DNA from: Xiphias gladius
Lineage: Eukaryota; Chordata; Actinopteri; Istiophoriformes; Xiphiidae
Reading direction: 5' to 3'
NCBI RefSeq assembly: GCF_016859285.1
Contig: NC_053414.1
Location: 25,080,530-25,144,529, forward strand
DNA: 64,000 bases
A program made the position numbers and the translations under genes. Of the stretch, positions 1 to 10,837 are shown piece after piece. Each line of letters opens with the position of its first letter. The stretch's first letter is position 1. A model generated the notes under the pieces. That model saw only the letters and a program-made list of their open reading frames with translations, was not told the DNA's origin and did no database searches.

Positions 1-1894
1 GTTATGTTGGCTCAGCAGTCTCTGCTGCCCAGCATTCCCAAATCTGGATTAACCACACCGTGTAAAGATTGGGAGATTTGGCACTGGGGTTTCGATCAGG
101 ACTGGAGACCTCAAGTGCTCCTGGATCCCAGTGAGAATGATGTCATCACATGAGAAAGAAGAAGAGACAAAGAAATCTCGTTGACAGGAAATGCTTGTTT
201 TTCAGATGCCTCATACCATGTGTTATTCAGGAGTTGTTATTGTGAAAAACTGAATCTCACTCAATCACAATGTCATAAACCACACAAGCTACTAGGTAAC
301 AAGAAATAACTTACATTTCCAGCAGAAAAGGGCCTCTTTGACTTCACTTCGCGTCTGCAGTATCGTCCCCTCACCAATTTCAGTGACATCCACCATTCAA
401 AATGACAGTCCTCATCCAATGAAGGTAATTATCTGGCATTAGTCTGTGCTTTGTCTTCCTCCCAAAGCTGCTTTTTTAACAGAGGATTTTCACAAGTCTC
501 AACCCCCTCTCTTCTCGTCTGTTGTCTCCTCCTCCAGTCCTCTGATCTTGCAGTGGGTTAGCCCTCCTCAGTCTAGAAGGCAGAGATGTACTTCCCTCAA
601 AGCTCAAACAAAGTGAGGACAGCTCCATGCAGTCAACAACAGTCCTCTAGCTGGGTCTGGTATTTTGCTGCTGAGTGTGTGTTTGTGCGTCAGTCAGTGC
701 AAGTGTGTGTGTGTATACATAGGGGGGGTTTCCTACTCTCCCTCTAACCATCTGCTCCTTTAATTGAGAAAAAAAATCAGAGACAAAGGCGGTGTGTGCA
801 CAAGTGTGTCTGCGTGTGTTGTATTCAGTCTCTCCCACCTCCAGCTGGCTTTGTCATGGCAGGCTTCCCCTCTTCCTCTTTCAATCCATAATGGTGCTCA
901 GAGAGAGCCTGCAATTCGCCTTTCCCTTCCTCCCCTTGCTCTGCCTTGGGTTTGTAAACAGATCTCTGCTCATGTGACCAGCCGTTTTGCCTCGCAACTC
1001 TCCTCTCCCTCAGCCCTCCCTCGCTTCCTCTGTCCTCCAATCTGTAGGCAGAAGGAAGGCAGAATGAGCCAGACACTGACGAATAGGGCGCCTGCAAGCA
1101 TGCTGATGTGTGTGTCTGTATGCGCACACCCCTGTGCATGTCTATGTGACAGGGAGACAAGAGAGACACTTGCAGCAAAGTCAAGGGAGGCCCCAGTCAG
1201 TATCATGCGCATGGCTGATGTTCTGACAACCAAAACAAAGCCATTTGTGTGAAGTGGAGGTCAGCAAAAGAAGAGATGATGCAGCCTCGCTCACCATTTC
1301 CCTCTCTCACACATTCACAGATTATATTTTGAGCTACAGGAGTTTATTTTTCATGTTTGCTATGTTTGATCTATAAATAAACACTTCACTGTTTTGGAGT
1401 GAAAGAAAAAATAGAGCAGGGGCGAAAGGAGAAGGTATCTCTGCATGTGAGAAGATAGGTTGGAAAATAATATCAAGAGAAAAAGAGGGAGACACAGAGA
1501 AAAATCACAGCCCGGACAAAGACGTTACAGTCATGTCCACCCCCACACCAGTGACCCTGGCTGCCAATTCGCTGAGAGAGAGAACAGCTGCTGGGCCACT
1601 GGGCGAGCTGTGAGACAGTCAAGGGGAGTGCTGCTCCACTAATCCCCAGGGGGAGGGCGGGAGAGGCTTCAATGGGATCCATGCCATTTTCATTCACCCT
1701 ACCCTCCTCCTCCTACCCTCCTGCTCTAGTAATGATGTTGCTGCTGAGGAACAGCTGGATTGACTGCACAGATACATAAGCATAAATACAGTCCTTAATA
1801 CATTGCATGCATTGTAGGGTGTTTACAGTGTGTTGTAGCCTCATGGTTGTGTTGCTGCCATCATTTGGTGTATATGGTGGCGGTTTTGGTAAAA

Positions 1895-1946
1895 GCATGC
1901 CCTCTTGTGAAATATGGTGAAAACACCATTTCACAAGAGGGCATGC
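1895..1946. repeat. Imperfect palindrome (hairpin), 23-bp stem
   Basis: The left arm starts GCATGCCCTCTTGTGAAAT (1895 on). The right arm ending at 1946 is its reverse complement. The arms pair over about 23 bp with one two-base bulge (AT) in the left arm and an AAAA loop. No protein frame explains it. It could extrude as a cruciform or be the remnant of a small inverted-repeat element. Confidence 0.85.
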
Positions 1947-2594
1947 ATGTGAAATGGTAGATTACCAGTTTCCTAAAGACGCACAGTAAAAAAATGAAAA
2001 TGTTCTGATATTCAGCTCTAATGAAATTCCTGCAAACGATATTCAAAAAGCTTTTTTCAAAGACAGTCCTCCAACATTTCTGTGGAAAATGGTTTTACTA
2101 GGAAGTGACTGACAAAACAGAGCGAGAGAGTGAGCGAGTGGGAGATGCAAATGTTGACCTTGTTTTCTTTGTGATGTAAATTGTTTTGGCTGTCACAACC
2201 TTTTGTTTTTTTGAAAACAGTAAATCATAGGTTTGCCCGATTGGAAATACAGTAGCCTTGTAGGGTTATCTGCTCATGAAAAGGTTTAAGACCAAAGATA
2301 GGTTTGCAAAGGACAATAAACCAAGATAATACAACTGTTTTAATGGAAAAGTTTTAATTTTTGAATGGCCAAGTTGATATTTCTTAAGGATTCTGATAAA
2401 CCTTTGTTACATGGGCCAGTACAGATAAAGTATTTGTCTGAAGTCCATTAAACTGTTAAGTTTAAATGTGGCATTAAAGCAACTCTATGTTACTTTAGCT
2501 GAACAGGGACCACTGTGGCCACAAGTGGCAGTTACAAGATAATGGTGAATGGTAAAATGTTCTGTCTCAGTAGCATAAGTACAGAAGAGCCACA

Positions 2595-2800
2595 GTGTCA
2601 GAAAACGGAATATATCTAGTTTAAGTTAGCTAACATTAGCCGCCATAAACTGGTCATATCAGACCAAGTCAGGCTGTAGAAGTGAAATCTAGTAGTGTAT
2701 TGAACTCAGCATGAGTGTATTTTATTGCTTATGAATTCAGCTTTTCATTTGCAAGAGAAGGATCGTGTGTTTCTTCATACAAAAGTTACGTAGCTTTGCC
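2595..2800 (+). repeat. Dispersed repeat, copy 1 (matches 26885-27095 inverted)
   Basis: This stretch shares an ordered series of words with the reverse complement of 26885-27095. They include a GGAATAT word, AAGTTAGCTAACAT, CAGACCAAGT and GAGTGTATTTTATTGCT. The copies have diverged but are clearly related. From memory it resembles a repeat common in percomorph introns; the superfamily is not assigned. No coding capacity is visible. Confidence 0.75.
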
Positions 2801-2911
2801 TTCAAGTTGCAATCTGGAAGATCCCAGTCCCGGGTGACTTGGTGACACCTGTAGCTTTGCCTTCAAGTTGCAATCTGGAAGATCCCAGTCCCGGGTGACT
2901 TGGTGACACCT
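2790..2911 (+). repeat. Perfect tandem duplication of a 61-bp unit
   Basis: The unit at 2790-2850 (starting GTAGCTTTGCCTTCAAG, ending GGTGACACCT) is repeated without a difference at 2851-2911. The word GTAG then starts a third, aborted repeat. Complete identity suggests a recent duplication or an assembly artefact. Confidence 0.95.
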
Positions 2912-3745
2912 GTAGTTACTGGTGGTAATAGCGAATGTGGTTTAATAACAAAGGGTCACAGAATTCGGGGGGCAGCAAAACAAACTATCGACAGAAAAAA
3001 AAGAAGTCCGGCAATAATCAGCCTTTTTCCATCATTCTGTGGGCAACTGGATCTGATTTTATGCTGCACACAGCATGAGCCTGCAAATGGCAGCGTTCTC
3101 ACTCCCTGACAAACACACTGCATTTCCTGTGACTACTTCATAATAAAAGTCAACTCATGTTTTGCCAGTTAATGCTTTAATGTGAAGCTGCAGCAGTAGA
3201 TAAGGTTCAGTTTGCATTAGCAGTAACTTAACACAGCCTTTTTTTTCCAGGAAATTTGCCACAGACACCCAGTTCACAATACTGCAAATATAAAAATATT
3301 GCAATACTTTCATCAGTGGGCCATAGGCTCAAACAGCATTTTGTTACCTCATTGGGCGATAGGCAGTGACTTAATGGACATTCATTTACATGAAAATCTT
3401 CTGACCCATGTCAGCACTTTCAGTTTTGTGCCCTGGTAATATTTATGGTGGCTGTAATAATGCTTTACTATCAGCCTGATATATCAGCTCTACTTCTGTA
3501 GCCTAGAATTTACACACTTCAAGTTTTTTGAGAGCTCAGTCCCTCAGAGGGTAGTGGCAGAGTGCGTTTTCAATTGTAAGCCATGACTTATAGATAAAAC
3601 ATAGTTGTGAAAACAGTACAAGCAAGAAGTTTTGGTCTACACCCGGTACTAGACATCTTTTGTGAAAACTGAACTGTATGTGGACCAGAAATATTATAAT
3701 ATTTCTTCCACTTTGTGCTTATTATGCTCCATCAGTCAAACTATA

Positions 3746-3812
3746 CACCGATCAGGCACATTATTAAAACCAATGACTGGCTTGAATGTTATGGCTGATC
3801 AGGGCATAGTGT
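3746..3812. mobile_element. Short relic of an inverted-repeat DNA element
   Basis: The sequence opens with ACACCGATCAGGCACATTAT and ends with TTATGGCTGATCAGGGCATA. The two ends are approximate inverted repeats built around GATCAG. The opening words resemble the end of a DNA transposon widespread in fish genomes (recalled, not searched). If so, this is an internally deleted copy of about 70 bp. Confidence 0.45.
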
Positions 3813-4018
3813 ACTGAATTCCTCTTTATATGTATTCAGAAAATGTTCTGTGCATTAAAGTAAAGAATTCAGATTAAACTGGATCGCAGTGTTACATTTC
3901 TAACCGAATTTTACATTTTCTAAAAGTTAAAGTTGTTAAATTCCTGAAACTCTGAAACAATGTAATTGAAAGCTAAAGAAGATTCCAACTGGAGCTTTTC
4001 TTTTTCTCTTTGAACTCC

Positions 4019-6511
4019 TCAGACCTTACTGTAATACACTGCCCATTCCCTTTTCCCCACCTCATGGGTGTGTCCCTTTACAAACCCATTTATTGCTCCA
4101 TTGGCTTCTCCATTCAGTCTGCCATTGTTGTTTTCAACATCTATTTGGTCCTTTCTCAGAGCCAAAGCTGGCTTACAGGTGTGCCAGTTCCACAAAACTT
4201 GATTCATATCATCCTGTGCCCTGATACCCAGAAGCTTGTCTTCATCACTTCTCTTCTTGTCCACATCATCATCGTCGCTGTCGTCCTTGCAGGAGCGATG
4301 CCGATGGAAGCTACGCATCTCCCCACTGATGTTCTCGAAGTATTGGTGGATGCAAACCTTGGCAAAGCTCTTGGCATGTTCCTTACAGGTCTCGTCAAAT
4401 ATCTTGCGCTCGATGTCAATGTAATGAGACCAGTACTTGGTCTTGAGGAAAGCGGCCTGTGTAAAGCATGGTCGTAGAGCCCGGATCAGAAAGGCTGTGA
4501 AGGTCATCATGAGCAAAAACATCCATCCACATGCCTGTGAAATATACAATTGACATGTATTAGTATATTGGTATAGCAAGCTAAGCATTATTTTGAGCTC
4601 TCAAAATAATACTCTGTGGGCCGAATATAGACAATGGGGAAATGTGTCTTGGTAGTGAACCCAGTATCAGGTTAGTCTTGACTCTTTCAGTCTGACTGAA
4701 CAGGACATGTAACAGTGTTTTGTGTTGTTCTTATAGATACTTAGTTTAAGTCAAATATTCAAACATGATGGAAAAAGGCATATCTGGCAGCTTCCCCACA
4801 GTTTCATAGCTCATTAACAGAATCTGTATATCATTGGACTTTTTAGAGACATGTTAATATTAAGCCTGCATAATTGCCCTTCAGCTGATCAAAGACCTAT
4901 AAAACAGTGTGGGTGTTTTTGGACGGATTGAAATAGGTCCCAGCTCCATGAATAATAAATTTAGAGGCTTATCTATCCCTCTAATAAGCGGACAGGAAAG
5001 CTTTAGCGAGCTCAAAGTGCAAAGTGAGTTAGACTCTGATGGGGGGGATTTAAGTTAAATACAGTTTTAGGAATAAAGCAAAGAAAATTAAATTTTGCTT
5101 GGTCATAATTTTCTGTGATTAAGTTCAAAAACTGCCCGCTGTATGTGCCCCCTAACTTTTTGCCATACATACATATATATATGTATATAATTGCCTTTTA
5201 TAGGACTTAGACATATTTTATCTAATTAGCTATACATTTGTGCTTTATATGAATGAAGAAATTGTCAGAAAATAATTTCTTCATTCATTTATTTATTTTG
5301 TTGTCTTAGGGGTAGTCTTAAAATACTGAAATTCTGGAATCAGCCAACCCCCCGGTTGCCAAAACTCCCAAATTCCCAGAAAAAATACGAAGGACCTTAA
5401 AACAGTGTCCTCCATTGGCAAAGCTGACATTTTGACTGTCACAGTACAAAAGGCATGTATTACTTATGATATTAATGATGGCACAATACCGGGACCCTAG
5501 AACTGAAGCAGCCAATTTAAATTCGGCCATCATCCATTTTATTGTTTACACCTGTGCTTTTCCTACTGTGACATGCCAAAATGTCCACCGTGAAAAAAGC
5601 CTGTGGTAGCGATGCTCATGAGAACTGATTTAGCTTCATTAAGTGCTTTTGTTGTTGTCTAAAAATTCAATCTAGCCATGTTGTCAGTGTTAGCAAGCTA
5701 GCCAGCCTAGCTGACACCAAATTTCCAAACAACTATACTAGCTTATACCAGGCTATAAGCTAAGGGCATTAGCTAGTTCTACTCAGATTTATTTATTTAC
5801 AGTTTTGTCTGTGCTACTCAAATGTGCCATCTGACTAACGTTTGGTCTGAGAGATTGTTTGTGTCAGTTGTCTCCACTTCTGCCTCTGTCAAAAGGTTGT
5901 CAGCTGATGACCTTTCGGTGTGAAACCATTTACAGAAAAACAGAGAAAAAAAATCCCCAGGCTACCTGTGATATACACTTGATGTATCGTGATGCTGCGA
6001 CTCTTAGTTCCTGGTGCTCAAACAGGTCTTTGCATGGAATCTTTGCCAGCAGTTTTATCTTCTCCGTCTCTGACACCCCCTTGACGAGACTATAATTCCC
6101 AAACTTGTCAATATCCAAGTTGATGCTGAAGGCACACAGGAAGCTCTTCCCATCCATGAGAGTGACAGACACCCAAACTGCAGGTGCTATCAAGGATCTC
6201 TGTGTGATTGAACAACACATGTAGCGAAGGATTGAAGGATCCTTCGTCCTTCTACCTGTGGGTCTTTTCCACTCCTCAGCAAGCACTGACACATTATTGT
6301 TCAATACAAAACCTAACATAAAGAACCAAATAGGTGGAATAATAAGCAGTCCAATCCCATAGGTGTAGTTGTATTCTGGCATACAGGGGCAGCTGAATTC
6401 AAAGGCAGAGTACATCTGTGCACTAGCTAGTGCCATGATGCCACAGATGCCATTCATAAAAGATTCCTGGTTTGATTGGAGGAACTGGAACAGCATACGA
6501 AATTTGTCCAT
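4019..6511 (-). CDS. calhm1: Calcium homeostasis modulator 1 (CALHM1) channel
   Basis: Two coding exons, 5966-6511 and 4019-4534, encode 353 residues (human CALHM1 has 346). CALHM1 forms large-pore, voltage- and Ca2+-gated plasma-membrane channels that pass ions and ATP, known from taste cells and neurons. The start [18 protein letters not shown] is almost identical to the human N-terminus. The AEEWKRP and [20 protein letters not shown] motifs, the extracellular CPC cysteines (41, 43) and the Ca2+-sensing Asp (residue 120, human D121) are present. Four membrane segments are expected. The tail ends in the family-like YYSKV. The splice is CAG|gtagcc to ttcacag|GCA, phase 0, at the family position (CISQ|A). 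An Asp-rich insert (DDSDDDDVD) in the cytoplasmic tail looks lineage-specific. The gene lies head-to-head with itprip 2.2 kb away. Confidence 0.96.
4535..5965. other. calhm1 intron
   Basis: This single 1.43-kb intron is AT-rich, with a short alternating AT/AC run near 5165-5190. I see no other gene, and the open frame at 5318-5533 has no family signal. Confidence 0.7.
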
Positions 6512-8716
6512 CTTGGAAGATGTGGTGGAGCTTTGCTGTTGACAGAAATCAATCTGTGAAAAGAAGAGCAGTAGAGAGTTTCAAATCAACCAGTAAAGAG
6601 TGGTAGAAAAGGTACTGAAGCATGCTGATTCTTGTGTCATTACTGTGTACAAAAATCATTTGACAACCAATGTGTTGTTAAACTCTTTTCCTTTTGTGTT
6701 ATATGAAGAATTTGTAGGAATCATTTCACCACTCTGATAAGAACCTATTTATAAGGGGATTATAAATTGTAACTGATAGATTTATTAACGATTAATAAAT
6801 GGCTTGCTAATTTTTACAGATAATTTATAAGTATAATTTATATATATTACTAGATTGTGAAATTTCTATCTGGTTGATGAGTGGTTGATAAAGTCAAGTT
6901 ATTAATGAGGGGTAATAAACCAATCAGGTCACAGAAATATGTTAATAAATCATCAATAAAGGCTAATAAACATTAAGTCAGTGGTTATAATTGTTAATGA
7001 GTCATTAAGGGTCAGAGGTTTCTCATTTCCTAACAAGCCTGCAACACAAGTCATCTGTAACTACAAATGTTAATACATTATTAATAAAGGGTTCTTACAA
7101 TCATCCAAGTATGCTGTTGTTAATGTTAATAATTTATTAATTGATTCATTTGGTTTGAGAGGCTCCGCAGCCCTTATCCAGAAAATCTAAGGCTCAACAG
7201 CCAGAGAAATTTTTCACAACCCAGCAATTCAATCCATTCATCAGTGTGTTGTATCTAGAGATAATAAAACAAAGTCAGGTATCTACAGATAGTGATCACA
7301 CTTACCTATTTTCTCAAGAGTGTGTGAAAAAAAGGAAAGGAAAATTTCATATAATGGCAATGTCCATAATAAAAATATTGCAGTTCTTATCAGGCTTTGT
7401 AGCTTTGACTGACTGACTTTGACTCTCTGTGTTGATGTTCAAAGCCGACCGCACAATCTGTCATAATGCCCCTCCCTTCACAGGCACCTGTGTTTCATGT
7501 GATGTGACAAAAGATTTTCATTCAACCCACACCTGTTACAGTGCTCAGAAAACACTTACATAATTTCCAGTCAGTTCTTTCAAAATTCACACCAATATTT
7601 TCTCTGACTGTAATGAACGTAGAATGTTGTAGTGTTATCTCAAGTTACAGAAGATGCAGTGCTGTTTAGCTATGGCCATAACGATCCAGACATGCAAAAA
7701 CGGCCTCAAAACATTCAAATATCTGTGGCTTTGGCTGGAAGATTTGGTTGTTGTCTAAGAGGTGAAGGGTAAATCTGTTTCCACGCTTAATCAGGACCAA
7801 ATAAATCAAGGGACAATGGCTATCACATGCAAAATATAATCATTATTGCATCTGTAAGGGATTTGTTAGTTTATTTCATACAGCCATTTCAACTCAACTG
7901 CACCCACTGAACGAAGCAGAGCTCGACAAACCAGTCAGAAACCTACAAGAGAATAAAAGGCAAGGGCTTATTCTCCTCTTCATAGGCACAAACTATTTTC
8001 TACACATAATTTGTTTTTATTTGAACAACAGTGTATAGCCTAATGCTTGGTCCTTCATATCATAGTATAATATAGTGTCATTAACACTGTTTATTATTAA
8101 TTCAGTGACTCAGAGTAAATGGTTCATTTCAGAGTTTTCTGAATGTGCTGTGAAAATTACAGGAAGTTTTTTTTTTCTGATCTGTTTTCTTCAGTGTATT
8201 GCACAGGAAAATGTCACAGCAGAGCACATGGGCAAGATGTGCAGGAAATAAGTCATGAAAGACAACCTAGATCTAAAATAGGAAGAGATCACGGAGCCTG
8301 TGCTGTGTGTGTTCAAGGTTACTCTCTTGCTTCCTCTTTTGTACCTGTTTACACATTACTGGAACTTTGCAACATTGAGGTAACCCATCATTTCTTCTGG
8401 TGTGTATTCTTGTTCTTCTCCTTTAATGTTATGTGCAGTAATAAATGGTGATTAATGTAAAATGTAATCATAGAAATAAGTAAAGTGGATGCTTCCAGGC
8501 CATTGAGGAAGTAGCTTATTACTTTCTAGCTTTGCATCGTTGTGAAATTTACTGGCAGGAACATTTTTCATAAAGTATTTTAAATATAATTGCACGGATT
8601 TTTATTCAGTCTTTTGTTTTTACATATTTCATGGATCACTAACACATTTTTCAAAATCACTGAAATAATTTGGAACAATTCTTTTTTTCTGTTTGACTTA
8701 TTCACAAACAGTATTG
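6512..8716. other. Shared upstream region of calhm1 (-) and itprip (+)
   Basis: This 2.2-kb space must hold both promoters and any non-coding first exon of itprip. A pyrimidine tract and CAG acceptor end at 8711, so the itprip coding exon starts at 8712 and an upstream non-coding exon is implied. I could not place it; a candidate lies somewhere in 8100-8450. An AT-rich repetitive block occupies 6740-7145. Confidence 0.55.
6740..7145. repeat. AT-rich block of degenerate TTAATAA/ATTAATAAA words
   Basis: The block contains many irregularly spaced variants of ATTAATAAA, TTAATAAT and ATTTATAAG, some in inverted orientation. No regular period is evident, so this is either degenerate simple sequence or an old AT-rich element. 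There is no coding capacity. Confidence 0.5.
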
Positions 8717-10702
8717 ATGATGCAAGATACACTGCTGCGAGTGTTTGTGGTGGCTCTGGGTCTCTTAACGTGTCCGAGGGATGACCCCGGGGTGGAGGAG
8801 GAATGGGATGATATTGTCACAGTGGGCATTCAAAAGCACGAAGAGACGCTGCCGAAGGAAGAAGAGAAACTTGAGCAGGAAATGGCACATACTGACGACA
8901 AAGGGCCTCAGAATAACATAAAAAACAGTCCAAAGGAACAAAATCAGCCTGATCAACATGTAACTGACAAACATAAAATGTCAGTCTCAGAAGATGTGAC
9001 TGTAACCAAAGAAGATTCAGAGGCAGACTATGTTGATCACAGATTACCAGAAGGGGCACATTTTATAGCAAATTCTCATCGAGGTCAGCCAAAAAAGTCC
9101 AGAAGTGAACCTGAGATTTCTCTGGAGACTTCACAAACTGACCGTGAGCAAAAAGGAAACTTACAGTTGGACATGATGAGTAAACAGGGAGAAGAAATTC
9201 AGACTGATGGCTCTTTTAGAGTCCCAATCAGACCACAAGGGCATCAAGAAAAGCCTGAGGAGAAGGAAGTGTTCAGCTCTAAAGAACAGGTAGCATCTGT
9301 GTCAGAAAATAAGATGTCAGAAAATGAAACTTCAGAGAAGTCAATCGCTGACTTGGAGGAGGATTACCTCTGGTACATATGGAATGCATTCTCCATTATT
9401 TCCATGATTCGCTTCATCAGGAAATACTTGAGAAAAAATTCCCAAATGAAACATGGTGAAGCCAGGACCTTCCCAGTGACCCACATTGCTGGTGAAGTGC
9501 TACTACCCGACAGTGACACTCTGCAGAGTTTTCATTCTAAATGTGTTCAGGTCTCACCCAATAAGAAATGGAGAGAGGGTGAATTTTTGGAAGGGTTTGC
9601 AAATCACATGGTGGAGGCAATGAGGACCATCTGTGATAAAAGTGGGGGCATGGTGATTGAGGACTGTCAGATGTTGGATGCATGTGATATAATTGTTCCC
9701 TTTACCCTTCCTGAGCCATATAGTTTTCAGTGCCTCCTCTGGAATAACCAGGTGAGTGATCTGCTGTCAGATATACAAATCTGTGGTCAAATAAAAGTGG
9801 TGGAAAATAAGAAAATCCAAAATGGCTGCCACTGCCAGTCCTCTGATGCAGACGATATGGTTTGCCTGCTGCATTGTGAGAATGAGAAAGTAGAGACAAA
9901 AAATACTGATGTTTGTGATGGCCTTCTTTGCTTGAAGAACCCTCCTTTCCTGTCAAAATCACAAGTAACCAGATGGTTTCAGAGCACTATCAAACAAGCA
10001 TGGGCGCTGATTTCACATAAGTATGAGTTTGAGCTCAGCATTCGCTACATTGATGCTCCAGGTGCTCTGGTTGTTCGATTCAGATCAGGGAAGAAGATTA
10101 GCTTCAGTATGAATCCTGTAGTCAAATTCAATGCTGATGCTCATTTCTACATTACGCCTTGCTCCCCAAACAATTTGGACATCTTCTGGATGCTCTCCCT
10201 GACCACCTACGAAGATCGTCTCTTAGAATCTCTCGCTAAACGCCTACCTGAAAACTCCTGCCACATACAAACTCTTGAAATTGCATGTTTCCTTCACAAG
10301 AGACAGGCAGCACTGTCAGGAAGTAGTGCGCTCAGGGACTCTCATTTCAAAACTGCACTAATGCATCTGCTTCTTATTAAAGACCCAGCACATTGGAAAC
10401 CAAACTGTTTGACATGTAGGCTACGAGACTTACTGGGCTTCATGGAGAGAAGCCTGGAGAAAAAGCTCCTGCACCATGTTTTTGTTGGGAACCCTTTAAC
10501 TCAGAATATTATTCAAATCCCTGCTGAGTTTACTCAAGCAAAGCCAGTGAATCTCTTCCATCCCCTTGTGGTACATAACTGTATCTACCGAAATGTTCTG
10601 CTGCATTTCCAGGAGATGCTTAGAAATGCACACATGCTGATACATGATTATGTTGATCAGTGTATTGACAGTGCCAGCCATTTGAGAACAATTAAATTTT
10701 GA
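8717..10702 (+). CDS. itprip: Inositol 1,4,5-trisphosphate receptor-interacting protein (ITPRIP/DANGER)
   Basis: One coding exon encodes 661 residues. ITPRIP binds the IP3 receptor and dampens its Ca2+ release; it is a membrane-anchored member of the Mab-21-like nucleotidyltransferase-fold group. The start is the ATG at 8717, just 3' of a splice acceptor (AG at 8710-8711); a frame open further upstream would read through intron. The N-terminus (about residues 1-19) is a hydrophobic anchor or signal (LLRVFVVALGLLTC). An acidic, Lys-rich linker fills about 20-210, and a second hydrophobic stretch lies near 216-235 (YLWYIWNAFSIISMI). The Mab-21-like region runs from about 270 to 640. It holds family words such as EFLEGF, FTLPEPY, GQIKVV, WFQSTIKQAWALISHKYEF, HLLLIKDPAHWK and KLLHHVFVGN. 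It is longer than human ITPRIP (547), mostly because of the linker. Confidence 0.93.
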   Translation: MMQDTLLRVFVVALGLLTCPRDDPGVEEEWDDIVTVGIQKHEETLPKEEEKLEQEMAHTDDKGPQNNIKNSPKEQNQPDQHVTDKHKMSVSEDVTVTKEDSEADYVDHRLPEGAHFIANSHRGQPKKSRSEPEISLETSQTDREQKGNLQLDMMSKQGEEIQTDGSFRVPIRPQGHQEKPEEKEVFSSKEQVASVSENKMSENETSEKSIADLEEDYLWYIWNAFSIISMIRFIRKYLRKNSQMKHGEARTFPVTHIAGEVLLPDSDTLQSFHSKCVQVSPNKKWREGEFLEGFANHMVEAMRTICDKSGGMVIEDCQMLDACDIIVPFTLPEPYSFQCLLWNNQVSDLLSDIQICGQIKVVENKKIQNGCHCQSSDADDMVCLLHCENEKVETKNTDVCDGLLCLKNPPFLSKSQVTRWFQSTIKQAWALISHKYEFELSIRYIDAPGALVVRFRSGKKISFSMNPVVKFNADAHFYITPCSPNNLDIFWMLSLTTYEDRLLESLAKRLPENSCHIQTLEIACFLHKRQAALSGSSALRDSHFKTALMHLLLIKDPAHWKPNCLTCRLRDLLGFMERSLEKKLLHHVFVGNPLTQNIIQIPAEFTQAKPVNLFHPLVVHNCIYRNVLLHFQEMLRNAHMLIHDYVDQCIDSASHLRTIKF

Positions 10703-10804
10703 AGGATGAAATGTACAGGTTTAAATAATGGTTTTAATTTTTCCCTTTTGAGCAATGAATGGAATATGAAATTGTGCAATAGAAACATGTACAAGAAAAA
10801 GCAA

Positions 10805-10810
10805 TTTATT
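10805..10810 (-). terminator. Poly(A) signal AATAAA of the ZP gene
   Basis: On the minus strand AATAAA lies about 28 bases after the stop of the egg-coat gene. That gives a very short 3' UTR, as is common for ZP genes. Only about 95 bases separate it from the itprip stop, so the two convergent transcripts probably overlap. Confidence 0.65.
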
Positions 10811-10837
10811 TAAAATTTTGATCATTTCCACAGGATT

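Larger units (their letters stand above)
1..4018. other. Intergenic region left of calhm1
   Basis: No coding region here could be supported. Open frames up to 162 codons between 640 and 1260 lie in CT- and GT-rich simple sequence and resemble no family. The stretch holds a GT-rich tract near 668-713, the hairpin at 1895-1946, a dispersed repeat at 2595-2800, a tandem duplication at 2790-2911 and a short inverted-repeat relic at 3746-3812. A 3' exon of a gene lying to the left cannot be excluded in the first 150 bases. Confidence 0.6.

Noticed and set aside
1-153. Open frame from the left edge to a TGA at 151-153, looking like a possible last exon
   Set aside because: Only about 49 codons, Trp-rich, no family recognised, and the opposite strand is open over much of the same stretch. 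A real 3' exon cannot be told from chance without sequence to the left.
764-1252. 162-codon plus-strand open frame
   Set aside because: It lies in CT/GT-rich DNA with overlapping frames on both strands, has low-complexity composition and shows no domain.
4010-4477. 155-codon plus-strand open frame
   Set aside because: Antisense shadow of calhm1 exon 2, whose minus-strand product is unmistakable.
8143-8451. Open frame upstream of itprip
   Set aside because: No homology seen. It might overlap a non-coding first exon of itprip but is not supported as coding.
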